Source: Ectopseudomonas guguanensis | GTDB lineage: Bacteria > Pseudomonadota > Gammaproteobacteria > Pseudomonadales > Pseudomonadaceae | Direction: 5' to 3' | Length of the DNA: 64,000 nt | NCBI RefSeq assembly: GCF_900104265.1 | Contig: NZ_FNJJ01000003.1 | Location: 226,672-290,671 of the forward strand | Position numbers and translations under genes: made by a program | The notes under the pieces: model-generated | The model's database searches: none | What the model saw: only the letters and a program-made list of their open reading frames with translations | Told to the model about the DNA's origin: nothing | In this document: in pieces, positions 36,985 through 49,833 of the stretch | Position numbering within the stretch: the first letter of the stretch is position 1 | Layout: each line of letters starts with the position of its first letter

Positions 36985-38757
36985 ATGGCTAGCATCCGTA
37001 CTCTTTCCTATGACGCCATCATCGTAGGTGGCGGCGGCGCCGGCATGCGTGCTGCGCTGCAACTGGCTCAGGGCGGTCACAAGACTGCCGTGGTCACCAA
37101 GGTATTCCCGACCCGTTCGCATACCGTTTCCGCTCAGGGCGGCATCACCTGTGCCATCGCTTCGGCCGACCCGAACGACGATTGGCGCTGGCACATGTAC
37201 GACACCGTCAAGGGCTCCGACTACATCGGTGACCAGGACGCGATCGAATACATGTGCTCCGTCGGCCCGGAGGCCGTGTTCGAACTCGAACATATGGGCC
37301 TGCCGTTCTCTCGTACCGAGCAGGGTCGCATCTATCAGCGCCCGTTCGGCGGCCAGTCCAAGGGGCCGGACAATCCGACCCAGGCTGCCCGTACCTGCGC
37401 CGCTGCCGACCGTACCGGTCACGCGCTGCTGCACACCCTGTACCAGGCCAACCTGAAGGCCGGCGCCTCGTTCCTCAACGAGTGGTACGCCGTTGATCTG
37501 GTGAAGAACCAGGACGGCGCCATCGTCGGCATTATCGCCATCTGCATCGAGACTGGCGAAACCGTCTACATCCGCTCCAAGGCCGTGGTTCTGGCCACTG
37601 GCGGTGCCGGCCGTATCTACGCTTCCACCACCAACGCCCTGATCAACACCGGTGACGGAGTGGGCATGGCCCTGCGTGCCGGCGTGCCGGTGCAGGACAT
37701 CGAAATGTGGCAGTTCCACCCGACCGGTATCGCCGGCGCCGGTGTGCTGGTTACCGAAGGCTGCCGTGGCGAGGGTGGTTACCTGATCAACGCCCATGGC
37801 GAGCGCTTCATGGAGCGTTACGCTCCGAACGCCAAGGACCTGGCCGGCCGCGACGTGGTCGCCCGCTCCATGGTCAAGGAAGTGATCGCCGGCAACGGCT
37901 GTGGCCCGAACAAGGACCACGTACTGCTCAAGCTCGATCACCTCGGCGAGGAAGTGCTGCACAGCCGCCTGCCGGGCATCTGCGAACTGTCCAAGACCTT
38001 CGCCCACGTTGACCCTGTGGTCGCGCCGGTTCCGGTCATCCCGACCTGCCACTACATGATGGGCGGCGTTGCCACCAACATTCATGGTCAGGCCATCACC
38101 CAGGACGCCAATGGCAACGACAAGATCATCGAAGGTCTGTTCGCCGTGGGTGAAGTCGCCTGCGTATCGGTGCACGGTGCCAACCGTCTGGGCGGCAACT
38201 CGCTGCTGGACCTGGTGGTATTCGGCCGCGCTGCCGGTCTGCACCTGGAAAAGGCGCTCAAGGAAGGTGTCGAGGTGCGTGGCGCCAGCGAAACCGACAT
38301 CGAGCAGTCGCTGGCCCGCCTGGCTGGCGTCAACGAGCGCAGCACTGGTGAAGAGGTCGCGCCGCTCAAGCGCGAGCTGCAACAGTGCATGCAGAACTAC
38401 TTCGGTGTATTCCGTACCGGCGAATACATGCAGAAGGGCATCCAACAACTGGCCGACCTGCGCGAGCGTATCGCCAAGGTGAAGATCTCCGACAAGAGCC
38501 AGGCGTTCAACACTGCGCGTATCGAAGCGCTGGAACTGCAAAACCTGCTCGAAGTCGCCGAAGCGACCGCGGTCGCCGCCGAGGCTCGTAAAGAGTCCCG
38601 TGGCGCCCACGCTCGTGAAGACTTCGAGGAGCGCGATGACCAGAACTGGCTGTGCCACTCCCTGTACTTCCCAGGCGAGAAGCGCGTGGCCAAGCGTGCT
38701 GTCAACTTCGCGCCGAAGACCGTTCCGGCATTTGAACCCAAGGTTCGGACTTATTAA
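36985..38757 (+). CDS. sdhA: Succinate dehydrogenase flavoprotein subunit
   Basis: A 590-aa catalytic subunit oxidising succinate to fumarate. FAD is held by the [11 protein letters not shown] nucleotide motif and by covalent linkage to a histidine in [10 protein letters not shown] (H46). [23 protein letters not shown] and [19 protein letters not shown] are active-site signatures. Length matches the family. Confidence 0.98.
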   Translation: MASIRTLSYDAIIVGGGGAGMRAALQLAQGGHKTAVVTKVFPTRSHTVSAQGGITCAIASADPNDDWRWHMYDTVKGSDYIGDQDAIEYMCSVGPEAVFELEHMGLPFSRTEQGRIYQRPFGGQSKGPDNPTQAARTCAAADRTGHALLHTLYQANLKAGASFLNEWYAVDLVKNQDGAIVGIIAICIETGETVYIRSKAVVLATGGAGRIYASTTNALINTGDGVGMALRAGVPVQDIEMWQFHPTGIAGAGVLVTEGCRGEGGYLINAHGERFMERYAPNAKDLAGRDVVARSMVKEVIAGNGCGPNKDHVLLKLDHLGEEVLHSRLPGICELSKTFAHVDPVVAPVPVIPTCHYMMGGVATNIHGQAITQDANGNDKIIEGLFAVGEVACVSVHGANRLGGNSLLDLVVFGRAAGLHLEKALKEGVEVRGASETDIEQSLARLAGVNERSTGEEVAPLKRELQQCMQNYFGVFRTGEYMQKGIQQLADLRERIAKVKISDKSQAFNTARIEALELQNLLEVAEATAVAAEARKESRGAHAREDFEERDDQNWLCHSLYFPGEKRVAKRAVNFAPKTVPAFEPKVRTY

Positions 38758-38768
38758 GGGTGACTGAT

Positions 38769-39476
38769 ATGTTGCAAGTCAGTGTTTATCGCTACAACCC
38801 GGAGAAGGACGCTGCTCCGTTCATGCAGGATTTCCAGATCGACACCGGCGGCAAGGACATCATGGTCCTGGACGTGCTGGCGCTGATCAAGGAACAGGAC
38901 GAAGGCTTCTCCTATCGTCGCTCCTGCCGTGAAGGCGTATGCGGTTCCGACGGCATGAACATCAACGGCAAGAACGGCCTGGCCTGCATCACCCCGCTGT
39001 CCGCGGCGGGGCTGAAGGGTGGCAAACTGGTGATTCGTCCGCTGCCGGGTCTGCCGGTCATTCGTGACCTGGTCGTCGACATGAGCATCTTCTACAAGCA
39101 GTACGAGAAGGTGCAGCCGTTCCTGCAGAACGATACGCCGGCTCCGGCCATCGAGCGTCTGCAGTCGCCGGAAGAGCGCGAGAAGCTCGACGGTCTGTAC
39201 GAGTGCATCCTGTGCGCATGCTGCTCGACCAGTTGCCCGTCGTTCTGGTGGAACCCGGACAAGTTCCTCGGTCCCGCCGCGTTGCTGCAGGCCTACCGTT
39301 TCCTGGCCGACAGCCGCGACACCAAGACTGCCGAGCGTCTGGCTTCGCTGGACGATCCGTTCAGCGTGTTCCGCTGCCGCGGCATCATGAACTGCGTGAA
39401 CGTATGCCCCAAGGGTCTGAACCCGACCAAGGCCATCGGTCACGTGCGTAACATGCTGCTGCAGAGCGGTACCTGA
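38769..39476 (+). CDS. sdhB: Succinate dehydrogenase iron-sulfur subunit
   Basis: A 235-aa electron-transfer subunit with three clusters: the 2Fe-2S ligands in SCREGVCGSDGMNINGKNGLAC-type spacing, then CILCACCSTSCP (4Fe-4S) and CRGIMNCVNVCPKGLNP (3Fe-4S region). The start at the ATG 38769 is preferred (AAGGGTGA before it, family start MLQVSVYRYNP) over the GTG at 38760. Confidence 0.97.
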   Translation: MLQVSVYRYNPEKDAAPFMQDFQIDTGGKDIMVLDVLALIKEQDEGFSYRRSCREGVCGSDGMNINGKNGLACITPLSAAGLKGGKLVIRPLPGLPVIRDLVVDMSIFYKQYEKVQPFLQNDTPAPAIERLQSPEEREKLDGLYECILCACCSTSCPSFWWNPDKFLGPAALLQAYRFLADSRDTKTAERLASLDDPFSVFRCRGIMNCVNVCPKGLNPTKAIGHVRNMLLQSGT

Positions 39477-39506
39477 TTCGCAAGTTGCTGTACCTGTAAC
39501 ACCTGC

Positions 39507-39526
39507 ATACCGGCTTCGGCCGGTAT
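39507..39526. other. Hairpin in the sdhB-sucA gap
   Basis: A perfect 8-bp stem ATACCGGC / GCCGGTAT with a TTCG tetraloop, about 30 bp after sdhB. No T-run follows, so it is probably an mRNA-processing or stability structure, or a weak terminator. The rest of the 249-bp gap (39477-39725) holds nothing convincing. Confidence 0.55.
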
Positions 39527-39725
39527 TGCAGCAAAAGCCAGAGCCGCAGCCCACAAAGCCGCGGCTCATACTCGAAAAATATGACGACCAGCAGGGGCAT
39601 CCGGGCTGGTACCCGGACTATCTGCGGGAACCCAAGTGGCTTTATCCGAGTCGCAGCAAGATGACTTTGATTGGAGCCATGCGGTATTCACGCCGGTGGT
39701 GTCCCCTTACCGAGGGTGACCAAGC

Positions 39726-42557
39726 ATGCAAGAAAGCGTGATGCAGCGCATGTGGGACAGTGCCCACCTATCCGGTGGCAACGCTGCCTACGTGGAAGAG
39801 CTCTACGAGCTCTACCTGCACGATCCCAACGCTGTGCCAGAAGAGTGGCGCACTTACTTCCAGAAGTTGCCGACCGACGGCAGCGCTGCAACGGACGTAT
39901 CGCATTCGACCATTCGCGATCATTTCGTCCTGCTCGCCAAGAATTCGCGTCGCGCCCAGCCGGTTTCCGCCGGGGCCGTCAGCAGCGAGCACGAAAAGAA
40001 GCAGGTGGAAGTTCTGCGCCTGATCCAGGCTTACCGCATGCGTGGCCATCAGGCCGCCCAGCTCGACCCTCTGGGTCTGTGGGTGCGCACTGCGCCGTCT
40101 GACCTGTCGATCAATCACTACGGCCTGACCGACGCGGATCTGGATACCACCTTCCGCACCGGCGAGCTGTACATTGGCAAGGAAGAGGCAACGCTACGCG
40201 AAATCCGCGATGCGCTGCAGCAGACATATTGTCGCACCATCGGTGCCGAGTTCACCCACATCGTCGATTCCGGTCAGCGCAACTGGTTCGCCCAGCGTCT
40301 GGAAAGCGTACGTGGCCGTCCGCAGTTCTCCGCCGAAGTGCAGGCGCACGTGCTCGAGCGCGTCACCGCTGCCGAAGGCCTGGAGAAGTATCTGGGCACC
40401 AAGTACCCGGGCACCAAGCGTTTCGGCCTGGAAGGCGGCGAAAGCCTGATCCCGCTGCTGGACGAAATCATCCAGCGTTCGGGGTCCTACGGCACCAAGG
40501 AAATCGTCATCGGCATGGCTCACCGTGGCCGCCTGAACGTCCTGGTCAACACCTTCGGCAAGAACCCGCGCGACCTGTTCGACGAGTTCGAAGGCAAGAA
40601 GACCGAGGGCCTGTCCTCCGGTGACGTGAAGTACCACCAGGGCTTCTCCTCCAACGTCATGACTCCCGGTGGCGAAGTGCACCTGGCGCTGGCGTTCAAC
40701 CCCTCGCACCTGGAAATCGTTTCCCCGGTGGTCGAGGGCTCGGTGCGAGCCCGCCAGGATCGTCGCAACGATGCCAGTGGCGATAAGGTGCTGCCGATCT
40801 CCATCCACGGTGACGCGGCGTTCGCCGGTCAGGGTGTGGTCATGGAAACCTTCCAGATGTCGCAGACTCGCGGCTACAAGACTGGCGGCACCATCCACAT
40901 CGTGATCAACAACCAGGTTGGCTTCACCACCAGCCGTCCGGAAGATGCGCGCTCGACCGAATACGCCACCGACGTGGCGAAAATGATCCAGGCGCCGATC
41001 TTCCACGTGAACGGCGATGATCCGGAGGCCGTGCTGTTCGTCACCCAGCTGGCTGTCGACTACCGCATGCAGTACAAGCGCGACGTGGTCATCGACCTGG
41101 TCTGCTACCGCCGTCGCGGTCACAACGAGGCCGACGAGCCGAACGGCACCCAGCCGCTGATGTACCAGCAGATCGCCAAGCAGCGCACTACCCGTGAGCT
41201 GTATGCCGATGCCCTGATCGCCGCCGGCGTGCAGAGCAGCGACGATGTGCAGGCCAAGATCGACGACTACCGCACTGCGCTGGACAACGGCCAGCACGTG
41301 GTCAAGAGCCTGGTCAAGGAGCCGAACAAGGAGCTGTTCGTCGACTGGCGTCCGTATCTGGGCCACGCCTGGACCGCGCGTCACGACACCCGTTTCGATC
41401 TGAAGACCCTGCAGGACCTGTCCGCCAAGCTGCTGGAAATCCCGGAAGGTTTCCTGGTTCAGCGTCAGGTGGCGAAGATCCTCGAAGACCGTCAGAAGAT
41501 GGGCGCGGGCGGCTTGCCGATCAACTGGGGCTTCGCTGAAACCATGGCCTACGCCACGCTGCTGGTCGAAGGTCATCCGATCCGCATGACCGGTCAGGAC
41601 ATCGGCCGCGGCACCTTCTCGCACCGTCATGCGGTGCTGCACAACCAGAAGGACGCCTCGACCTACGTTCCGCTGAAGAACCTGTACGAAGGTCAGCCGA
41701 AGTTCGAGCTGTACGACTCCTACCTCTCCGAGGAAGCCGTACTGGCCTTCGAATACGGCTACGCCACCACCACGCCGAACGCGCTGGTGATCTGGGAAGC
41801 CCAGTTCGGTGACTTCGCCAACGGCGCCCAGGTGGTATTCGACCAGTTCATCTCCAGCGGCGAAACCAAGTGGGGCCGTCTCTGCGGTCTGACCGTTCTG
41901 CTGCCGCATGGCTACGAAGGGCAGGGGCCTGAGCACAGCTCGGCGCGTCTGGAGCGTTACCTGCAACTGTGCGCCGAGCACAACATGCAGGTGTGCGTGC
42001 CGACTACCCCGGCGCAGGTCTACCACATGCTGCGTCGCCAGGTGATCCGTCCGCTGCGCAAGCCGCTGGTGGTCCTGACGCCGAAGTCGCTGCTGCGTCA
42101 CAAGCTGGCCATCTCGACCCTGGAAGATCTGGCCGAAGGCTCCTTCCAGACCGTGATCGGCGAAATCGATTCGCTGGACCCGAAAAAGGTCGAGCGCATG
42201 ATCCTGTGCAGCGGCAAGGTCTACTACGACCTGCTGGAGAAGCGTCGTGCCGAGGGTCGCGAGGACATCGCCATCATCCGTATCGAGCAGCTCTATCCGT
42301 TCCCGGAAGAGGATCTGGCCGAAGCGTTGGCGCCGTACAAGAACCTCAAGCACATCGTCTGGTGTCAGGAAGAGCCGATGAACCAGGGCGCGTGGTACTG
42401 CAGCCAGCACCACATGCGTCGCGTCGCCACTGCGCACAAGAAGGGCCTGTTCCTCGAGTACGCCGGCCGCGATGCATCGGCAGCGCCGGCTTGCGGTTAC
42501 GCCTCGATGCACGCCGAGCAGCAGGAAAAACTGCTGCAGGACGCCTTTACTGTTTAA
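39726..42557 (+). CDS. sucA: 2-oxoglutarate dehydrogenase E1 component
   Basis: A 943-aa thiamin-diphosphate enzyme decarboxylating 2-oxoglutarate and passing succinyl to SucB. Signatures are an N-terminal helix MQRMWDSAHLSGGNAAYVEEL that binds E2, GMAHRGRLNVL, IHGDAAFAGQGVV, then DLVCYRRRGHNEADEP and the GRGTFSHRHAVL transketolase-like region. Length matches E. coli SucA (933). Confidence 0.98.
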   Translation: MQESVMQRMWDSAHLSGGNAAYVEELYELYLHDPNAVPEEWRTYFQKLPTDGSAATDVSHSTIRDHFVLLAKNSRRAQPVSAGAVSSEHEKKQVEVLRLIQAYRMRGHQAAQLDPLGLWVRTAPSDLSINHYGLTDADLDTTFRTGELYIGKEEATLREIRDALQQTYCRTIGAEFTHIVDSGQRNWFAQRLESVRGRPQFSAEVQAHVLERVTAAEGLEKYLGTKYPGTKRFGLEGGESLIPLLDEIIQRSGSYGTKEIVIGMAHRGRLNVLVNTFGKNPRDLFDEFEGKKTEGLSSGDVKYHQGFSSNVMTPGGEVHLALAFNPSHLEIVSPVVEGSVRARQDRRNDASGDKVLPISIHGDAAFAGQGVVMETFQMSQTRGYKTGGTIHIVINNQVGFTTSRPEDARSTEYATDVAKMIQAPIFHVNGDDPEAVLFVTQLAVDYRMQYKRDVVIDLVCYRRRGHNEADEPNGTQPLMYQQIAKQRTTRELYADALIAAGVQSSDDVQAKIDDYRTALDNGQHVVKSLVKEPNKELFVDWRPYLGHAWTARHDTRFDLKTLQDLSAKLLEIPEGFLVQRQVAKILEDRQKMGAGGLPINWGFAETMAYATLLVEGHPIRMTGQDIGRGTFSHRHAVLHNQKDASTYVPLKNLYEGQPKFELYDSYLSEEAVLAFEYGYATTTPNALVIWEAQFGDFANGAQVVFDQFISSGETKWGRLCGLTVLLPHGYEGQGPEHSSARLERYLQLCAEHNMQVCVPTTPAQVYHMLRRQVIRPLRKPLVVLTPKSLLRHKLAISTLEDLAEGSFQTVIGEIDSLDPKKVERMILCSGKVYYDLLEKRRAEGREDIAIIRIEQLYPFPEEDLAEALAPYKNLKHIVWCQEEPMNQGAWYCSQHHMRRVATAHKKGLFLEYAGRDASAAPACGYASMHAEQQEKLLQDAFTV

Positions 42558-42566
42558 CGCCTTCAT

Positions 42567-42594
42567 CCGGTAGGTGGCGGGTGCCACCTACCGG
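42567..42594. other. Hairpin in the sucA-sucB gap
   Basis: A perfect 12-bp stem CCGGTAGGTGGC / GCCACCTACCGG with a 4-base loop in the 64-bp gap. No T-run; co-expression of sucA and sucB requires read-through, so an RNA-stability or processing role is likelier than termination. Confidence 0.65.
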
Positions 42595-42621
42595 TAAACC
42601 GAATTTAAGGAAACGCATACA

Positions 42622-43851
42622 ATGGCTATCGAGATCAAAGCCCCAACCTTCCCGGAATCGGTTGCCGACGGCACCGTCGCCACCTGGCACAAGAAGCCGG
42701 GCGAAGCGGTCAAGCGCGACGAGCTGATCGTCGACATCGAAACCGACAAGGTGGTGATCGAAGTCCTGGCCGAGGCCGACGGCGTCCTGGCTGAAATCAT
42801 CAAGAACGAAGGCGACACCGTTCTTTCCAACGAACTGCTGGGCAAGCTGACCGAAGGTGGCGCTGCCGCCGCTGCTCCGGCTGCCGCCCCGGCCGCTGCC
42901 GCCGCTCCGGCTCAGGCTGCCGCTCCGGCTGCCGCCGCTGGCGACGATGCCATCCTCTCGCCGGCCGCGCGCAAGCTGGCCGAAGAGAACGGCATCGACC
43001 CGAACAGCATCGCCGGCACCGGTAAAGGTGGCCGCGTGACCAAGGAAGACGTGGTCGCTGCCGTCGAAGCCAAGAAGAACGCTCCTGCCGCCGCTGCCAA
43101 GCCGGCCGCTGCTCCGGCTGCTGCTGCTCCGGTCGTTGCCACTGGCGACCGCACCGAGAAGCGCGTGCCGATGACCCGCCTGCGCGCCAAGATCGCCGAG
43201 CGTCTGGTCGAAGCCCAGTCCTCCATGGCCATGCTGACCACCTTCAACGAAGTGGACATGACCGAAGTCATGGCCCTGCGTTCGAAGTACAAGGACCTGT
43301 TCGAGAAGTCCCACAACGGCGTGCGCCTGGGCTTCATGTCGTTCTTCGTCAAGGCCGCCACCGAGGCGCTGAAGCGCTTCCCGGCCGTCAACGCGTCGAT
43401 CGACGGCAACGACATCGTTTACCACGGCTATGCCGACATCGGTGTCGCCGTGTCCAGCGACCGTGGCCTGGTGGTTCCGGTGCTGCGCAACGCCGAGCTG
43501 ATGAGCCTGGCTGAAATCGAGAGCGGCATCGCCACCTTCGGCAAGAAGGCACGCGACGGCAAGCTGTCGATCGAAGAAATGACTGGCGGTACCTTCACCA
43601 TCACCAACGGCGGTACCTTCGGTTCGATGATGTCGACCCCGATCGTCAACCCGCCGCAGGCCGCGATCCTGGGTATGCACAACATCATCCAGCGCCCGAT
43701 GGCCATCAATGGTCAGGTGGTGATCCGTCCGATGATGTATCTGGCGCTGTCTTACGACCACCGCCTGATCGATGGTAAGGAAGCCGTGACCTTCCTGGTG
43801 ACCATCAAGAACTTGCTTGAAGACCCGGCTCGCCTGCTGCTGGAAATCTAA
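42622..43851 (+). CDS. sucB: Dihydrolipoamide succinyltransferase (E2)
   Basis: A 409-aa core of the 2-oxoglutarate dehydrogenase complex. There is one lipoyl domain with the modified lysine in [11 protein letters not shown] (K43), and an Ala/Pro-rich linker at about residues 77-113. A peripheral-subunit-binding domain follows ([22 protein letters not shown]). A second Ala-rich linker leads to the acetyltransferase domain, whose active site is [12 protein letters not shown]. Confidence 0.98.
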   Translation: MAIEIKAPTFPESVADGTVATWHKKPGEAVKRDELIVDIETDKVVIEVLAEADGVLAEIIKNEGDTVLSNELLGKLTEGGAAAAAPAAAPAAAAAPAQAAAPAAAAGDDAILSPAARKLAEENGIDPNSIAGTGKGGRVTKEDVVAAVEAKKNAPAAAAKPAAAPAAAAPVVATGDRTEKRVPMTRLRAKIAERLVEAQSSMAMLTTFNEVDMTEVMALRSKYKDLFEKSHNGVRLGFMSFFVKAATEALKRFPAVNASIDGNDIVYHGYADIGVAVSSDRGLVVPVLRNAELMSLAEIESGIATFGKKARDGKLSIEEMTGGTFTITNGGTFGSMMSTPIVNPPQAAILGMHNIIQRPMAINGQVVIRPMMYLALSYDHRLIDGKEAVTFLVTIKNLLEDPARLLLEI

Positions 43852-45353
<1,502 letters not shown>

Positions 45354-45354
<1 letters not shown>

Positions 45355-45495
45355 GAGCCGATATACGACCTGCTGCGCGTCGGCTAAACGGCGTTGAAAA
45401 CGGCCTCGGAATGCTCATTTACAGATGTAAACTCCGCTTCCTCGGCCCTTTTCGCCACCGTTTATCGCTAGCTCGCCAGATCGTAAACCGGCTCT
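45354..45495. repeat. Long hairpin repeat, copy 3 of 4
   Basis: 142 bp, starting at the last base of the lpdG stop codon. AGAGCCG pairs with CGGCTCT at the ends. Inner arms GAAAACGGCC and GGCCCTTTTC pair in place of the different sequences of copies 1 and 2. The apex TTTACA-GA-TGTAAA keeps the same flanks ATGCTCA and CTCCGCTT. Additional pairing TAAACGG / CCGTTTA occurs lower in the stem. Confidence 0.85.
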
Positions 45496-45506
45496 AGGCG
45501 TCATAA

Positions 45507-45527
45507 GTGGCCGCCTCGGGCGGCCAC
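45507..45527. other. Hairpin before sucC
   Basis: A perfect 9-bp stem GTGGCCGCC / GGCGGCCAC with loop TCG, 11 bp after hairpin copy 3. The following 211 bp up to sucC (45528-45738) hold no recognisable gene; they may carry a separate sucC promoter but I see no convincing boxes. Confidence 0.55.
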
Positions 45528-45738
45528 GCAAATTGTTGTAAGCCGCCGTGGTAGGCGGGGCGTCGCGTAATCGCCCCATCGCTGCGGCGGTGTTTGCAAG
45601 CAGAACCACGTCGGGTGGCCCGCGTCGAGTTCGACTCGCGGCGGAAAGCCCGGCGGACTGCTTCGGCAGTCACAGGTGGCGCGGTATCACAAGTACAGCG
45701 CCGAATGCGCAATACCTAAACGAAGACGGTAGACAAGC

Positions 45739-46904
<1,166 letters not shown>

Positions 46905-46905
<1 letters not shown>

Positions 46906-47792
46906 TGAGCATCCTGATCAACAAAGACACCAAGGTCATCTGCCAGGGCTTCACCGGCTCGCAGGGCACCTTCCACAGCGAACAAGCCATCGCCTACGGC
47001 ACCAAGATGGTCGGCGGCGTCACTCCGGGCAAGGGTGGCACCACCCACCTGGGCCTGCCGGTGTTCAACACCGTCAAGGAAGCCGTGGAAGCCACTGGCG
47101 CCGAAGCGTCGGTAATCTACGTTCCGGCTCCGTTCTGCAAGGACTCGATCCTGGAAGCGGCCAACGGCGGCATCAAGCTGATCGTCTGCATCACCGAAGG
47201 CATCCCGACCATCGACATGCTGGAAGCCAAGGTCAAGTGCGACGAGCTGGGCGTACGTCTGATCGGCCCGAACTGCCCGGGCGTGATCACTCCCGGCGAG
47301 TGCAAGATCGGCATCATGCCGGGTCACATCCACCTGCCGGGCAAGGTGGGTATCGTGTCGCGTTCCGGCACCCTGACCTATGAAGCCGTGAAGCAGACCA
47401 CCGATGCCGGTTTCGGCCAGTCCACCTGCGTGGGCATCGGCGGTGACCCGATCCCGGGCTCCAACTTCATCGACATCCTGAAGCTGTTCCAGGAAGATCC
47501 GAAGACCGAAGCGATCGTCATGATCGGTGAGATCGGCGGTTCGGCCGAGGAAGAAGCGGCTGCCTTCATCAAGGCCAACGTCACCAAGCCGGTGGTTTCC
47601 TACATCGCTGGTGTGACCGCTCCTCCCGGCAAGCGCATGGGCCACGCTGGCGCCATCATCTCCGGCGGCAAGGGCACTGCAGACGAGAAGTTCGCTGCGC
47701 TGCAGGACGCTGGTGTGAAAACCGTGCGTTCCCTGGCTGACATCGGCAAGGCCCTGGCCGAGCTGACCGGTTGGGAAGTCAAGAACGCCTAA
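46905..47792 (+). CDS. sucD: Succinyl-CoA synthetase alpha subunit
   Basis: 295 aa with the CoA-binding Rossmann motif [20 protein letters not shown] and the phosphohistidine H247 in [14 protein letters not shown]. Length matches E. coli SucD (289). Its start shares a base with the sucC stop; a strong terminator ends the TCA segment. Confidence 0.98.
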
Positions 47793-47811
47793 GCGTTTCT
47801 GACCCTCGCAG

Positions 47812-47838
47812 AAAGGCCACCTTCGGGTGGCCTTTTTG
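47812..47838 (+). terminator. Rho-independent terminator after sucD
   Basis: AAAGGCCACC / GGTGGCCTTT stem, TTCG loop, then TTGTT. It lies 20 bp after sucD. Confidence 0.9.
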
Positions 47839-47876
47839 TTGTCTGCGGAGTACTCACGTTTCTGTGTCGCCGGTCC

Positions 47877-48050
47877 GTAGGGTGCGCCGCGCGCACCAGA
47901 TGACAGAGCACAGTGCCGACGTTGGTAGGGTGCGCCGTGCGCACCGGATGGCAGAGCACAGTGCCGACGTTCGTAGGGTGCGCCGTGCGCACCAGATGGC
48001 AGAGCACAGCGCCGACGTTCGTAGGGTGAGCCGTGCGCACCAGATGGCAC
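47877..48050. repeat. 48-bp tandem array of REP half-sites
   Basis: Units starting GTAGGGTGCGCC occur at 47877, 47925, 47973 and 48021, exactly 48 bp apart: three full units and a partial one. Each unit has the palindrome GGTGCGCCG(C/T)GCGCACC, then a conserved ~27-bp spacer containing GCAGAGCACAG and GCCGACGTT. All four are in direct orientation. The fourth differs (GGTGAGCC). The remaining bases to braB (48051-48414) show no gene or clear promoter. Confidence 0.9.
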
Positions 48051-48414
48051 ATGCACAGGGGCCGAGACGCCCCACAGGCTGGCTCCATCGGCGAAGTTCG
48101 CGGCAAATCGCGAACGAAGGAGAATCCTTCCATCCGCTTATACGCGCAAGCCCGGGGCGGGCAGGGCAGTTACCGCCTGAGCCACGCGACTGTCGAGCAT
48201 GCGACAGCCAGTTACGCCAGTTCGACAGCTCGTCCGCCAACTGTGCTGCTATCCGGCAGTTTTCGTTAGTATCCGCGCCTTACCGTGTCCGTGGCGCCAC
48301 AAGCGCCTGGCGATGCCTGCAGTGGTTCGAGCCAAACGCTCGGGCGACGTTTCCCCGATCCCTCAAGGAAACCCCCCGCAACTCTTTGATTTCCTGCTCG
48401 TGGTATTTCCCTTT

Positions 48415-49728
48415 ATGACTCGTTTGCAAGGCTCGGACCTCCTGGCCCTCGGCTTCATGACATTTGCGCTGTTCCTCGGCGCCGGCAACATCATTTTCCC
48501 GCCCAGCGCGGGCCTGGCGGCGGGGGAGAACCTGCTGCCGGCGGCACTGGGCTTTCTCCTGACCGGCGTCGGCCTGCCGCTGCTGACGGTGGTCGCACTG
48601 GCCCGTGTCGGCGGTGGTATGGACCTGCTCACCGCGCCGCTGGGCAGGATCGCTGGCGCCATCCTCGCGGTGGCGGTGTACCTGGCCATCGGCCCGCTGT
48701 TCGCCACGCCGCGTACCGCCGTGGTGTCGTTCGAGATGGGCATCGCGCCGTTCACCGGTAACGAAGGCGCGCCGCTGCTGCTTTATACCCTGGTGTATTT
48801 CGCGGCCGTGCTCTTTCTCTCGCTCAATCCGGGACAGCTGGTCGACCGCATCGGCAAGTTCATCACCCCGGTACTGCTGGCGGCGCTGCTGGTGCTGGGC
48901 GGTGCGGCCCTGTTCGCACCGGCTGGCGAGATCGGCACGGTTGCCGAGAGCTATCGCGAGACGCCGCTGGTACAAGGCTTCCTGCAGGGTTACCTGACCA
49001 TGGATACCCTGGGCGCGCTGGTCTTCGGTATCGTCATCGCCAGTGCCATTCGTGATCGCGGCGTCAGCGACGCCGGCCTGGTGACCCGTTATTCGGTGAT
49101 CGCCGGCATCATCGCCGCCATCGGCCTGTCGCTGGTGTACCTGGCGCTGTTCTACCTCGGTGCCACCAGCCAGGGCATCGCCGGTGACGCGCAGAATGGC
49201 GTGCAGGTGCTGACCACCTACGTCCAGAACACCTTCGGCACCACCGGCAGCCTGTTGCTGGCCGTGGTCATCACCCTGGCGTGCCTGACCACCGCGGTCG
49301 GCCTGCTGACCGCTTGCGGCGAGTTCTTCAGCAAGCTGCTGCCGGTCTCCTATCGTAGCGTGGTGATCGCCTTCGGTCTGTTCAGCCTGGTGGTGGCCAA
49401 CCAGGGCCTGACCCAGCTGATCAGCTTCTCCATCCCGGTGCTGGTCGGTCTGTATCCGCTGGCCATCGTGCTGGTCGCCCTGAGCCTGGCCAATCGCCTG
49501 TGGGTGTCCCAGTCGCTGGTTTTCGTGCCGGTGATGGCCGTTACGCTGGTCTTCGGCGTGGCTGACGGTGTGGCCGCGACCCCCTGGGCGGACAAGGTTC
49601 CCGCCTGGTTTGGGCAGCTGCCGCTGGCCGGTCAGAGCCTGGGCTGGCTGTTGCCGGTGGCGGTGACGCTGGTGCTGGCCGTGGCGCTGGATCGCATCAT
49701 CGGCCTGCGCCAGGGCGCAACCGCCTGA
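48415..49728 (+). CDS. braB: Branched-chain amino acid transport carrier (LIVCS family)
   Basis: A 437-aa sodium-coupled carrier for leucine, isoleucine and valine in the inner membrane, with about 12 helices. The N-terminus LLALGFMTFALFLGAGNIIFPPSAG is the family signature, and VAVYLAIGPLFATPRTAVVSFE lies in the fourth-helix region. The start at 48415 gives the length known for P. aeruginosa BraB (437). The open frame before it covers the leader and is not coding. Confidence 0.95.
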   Translation: MTRLQGSDLLALGFMTFALFLGAGNIIFPPSAGLAAGENLLPAALGFLLTGVGLPLLTVVALARVGGGMDLLTAPLGRIAGAILAVAVYLAIGPLFATPRTAVVSFEMGIAPFTGNEGAPLLLYTLVYFAAVLFLSLNPGQLVDRIGKFITPVLLAALLVLGGAALFAPAGEIGTVAESYRETPLVQGFLQGYLTMDTLGALVFGIVIASAIRDRGVSDAGLVTRYSVIAGIIAAIGLSLVYLALFYLGATSQGIAGDAQNGVQVLTTYVQNTFGTTGSLLLAVVITLACLTTAVGLLTACGEFFSKLLPVSYRSVVIAFGLFSLVVANQGLTQLISFSIPVLVGLYPLAIVLVALSLANRLWVSQSLVFVPVMAVTLVFGVADGVAATPWADKVPAWFGQLPLAGQSLGWLLPVAVTLVLAVALDRIIGLRQGATA

Positions 49729-49747
49729 GTCGCGCTCGTAATGCAGC

Positions 49748-49775
49748 AAGGCCGCCCACAAGGCGGCCTTTTTTG
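49748..49775 (+). terminator. Rho-independent terminator after braB
   Basis: AAGGCCGCC / AGGCGGCCTT stem with a short loop and a TTTTTT run, 20 bp after braB. Confidence 0.9.
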
Positions 49776-49833
49776 TGGAACAAGGAAGCGGGTGGCCTGG
49801 CTATAATTCGCGGCAGTCCTACAAGGAGTTGGC

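Noticed and set aside
36481..38658. A 725-codon antisense open frame over sdhA (and similar ones over sucA, ldcA, htpG)
   Set aside because: Long antisense frames are expected in GC-rich genes with strong codon bias; the plus-strand products are certain.
39526..39741. A 71-codon open frame between sdhB and sucA
   Set aside because: It overlaps the start of sucA, has no ribosome binding site and no recognisable features; composition is not convincing.
47877..48050. CRISPR array
   Set aside because: Whole units are repeated, including the spacers; there are no unique spacers and no cas genes.
47771..48418. Overlapping open frames with 16-residue repeats after sucD
   Set aside because: They are produced by the 48-bp tandem array; both strands are equally open and no protein family fits.
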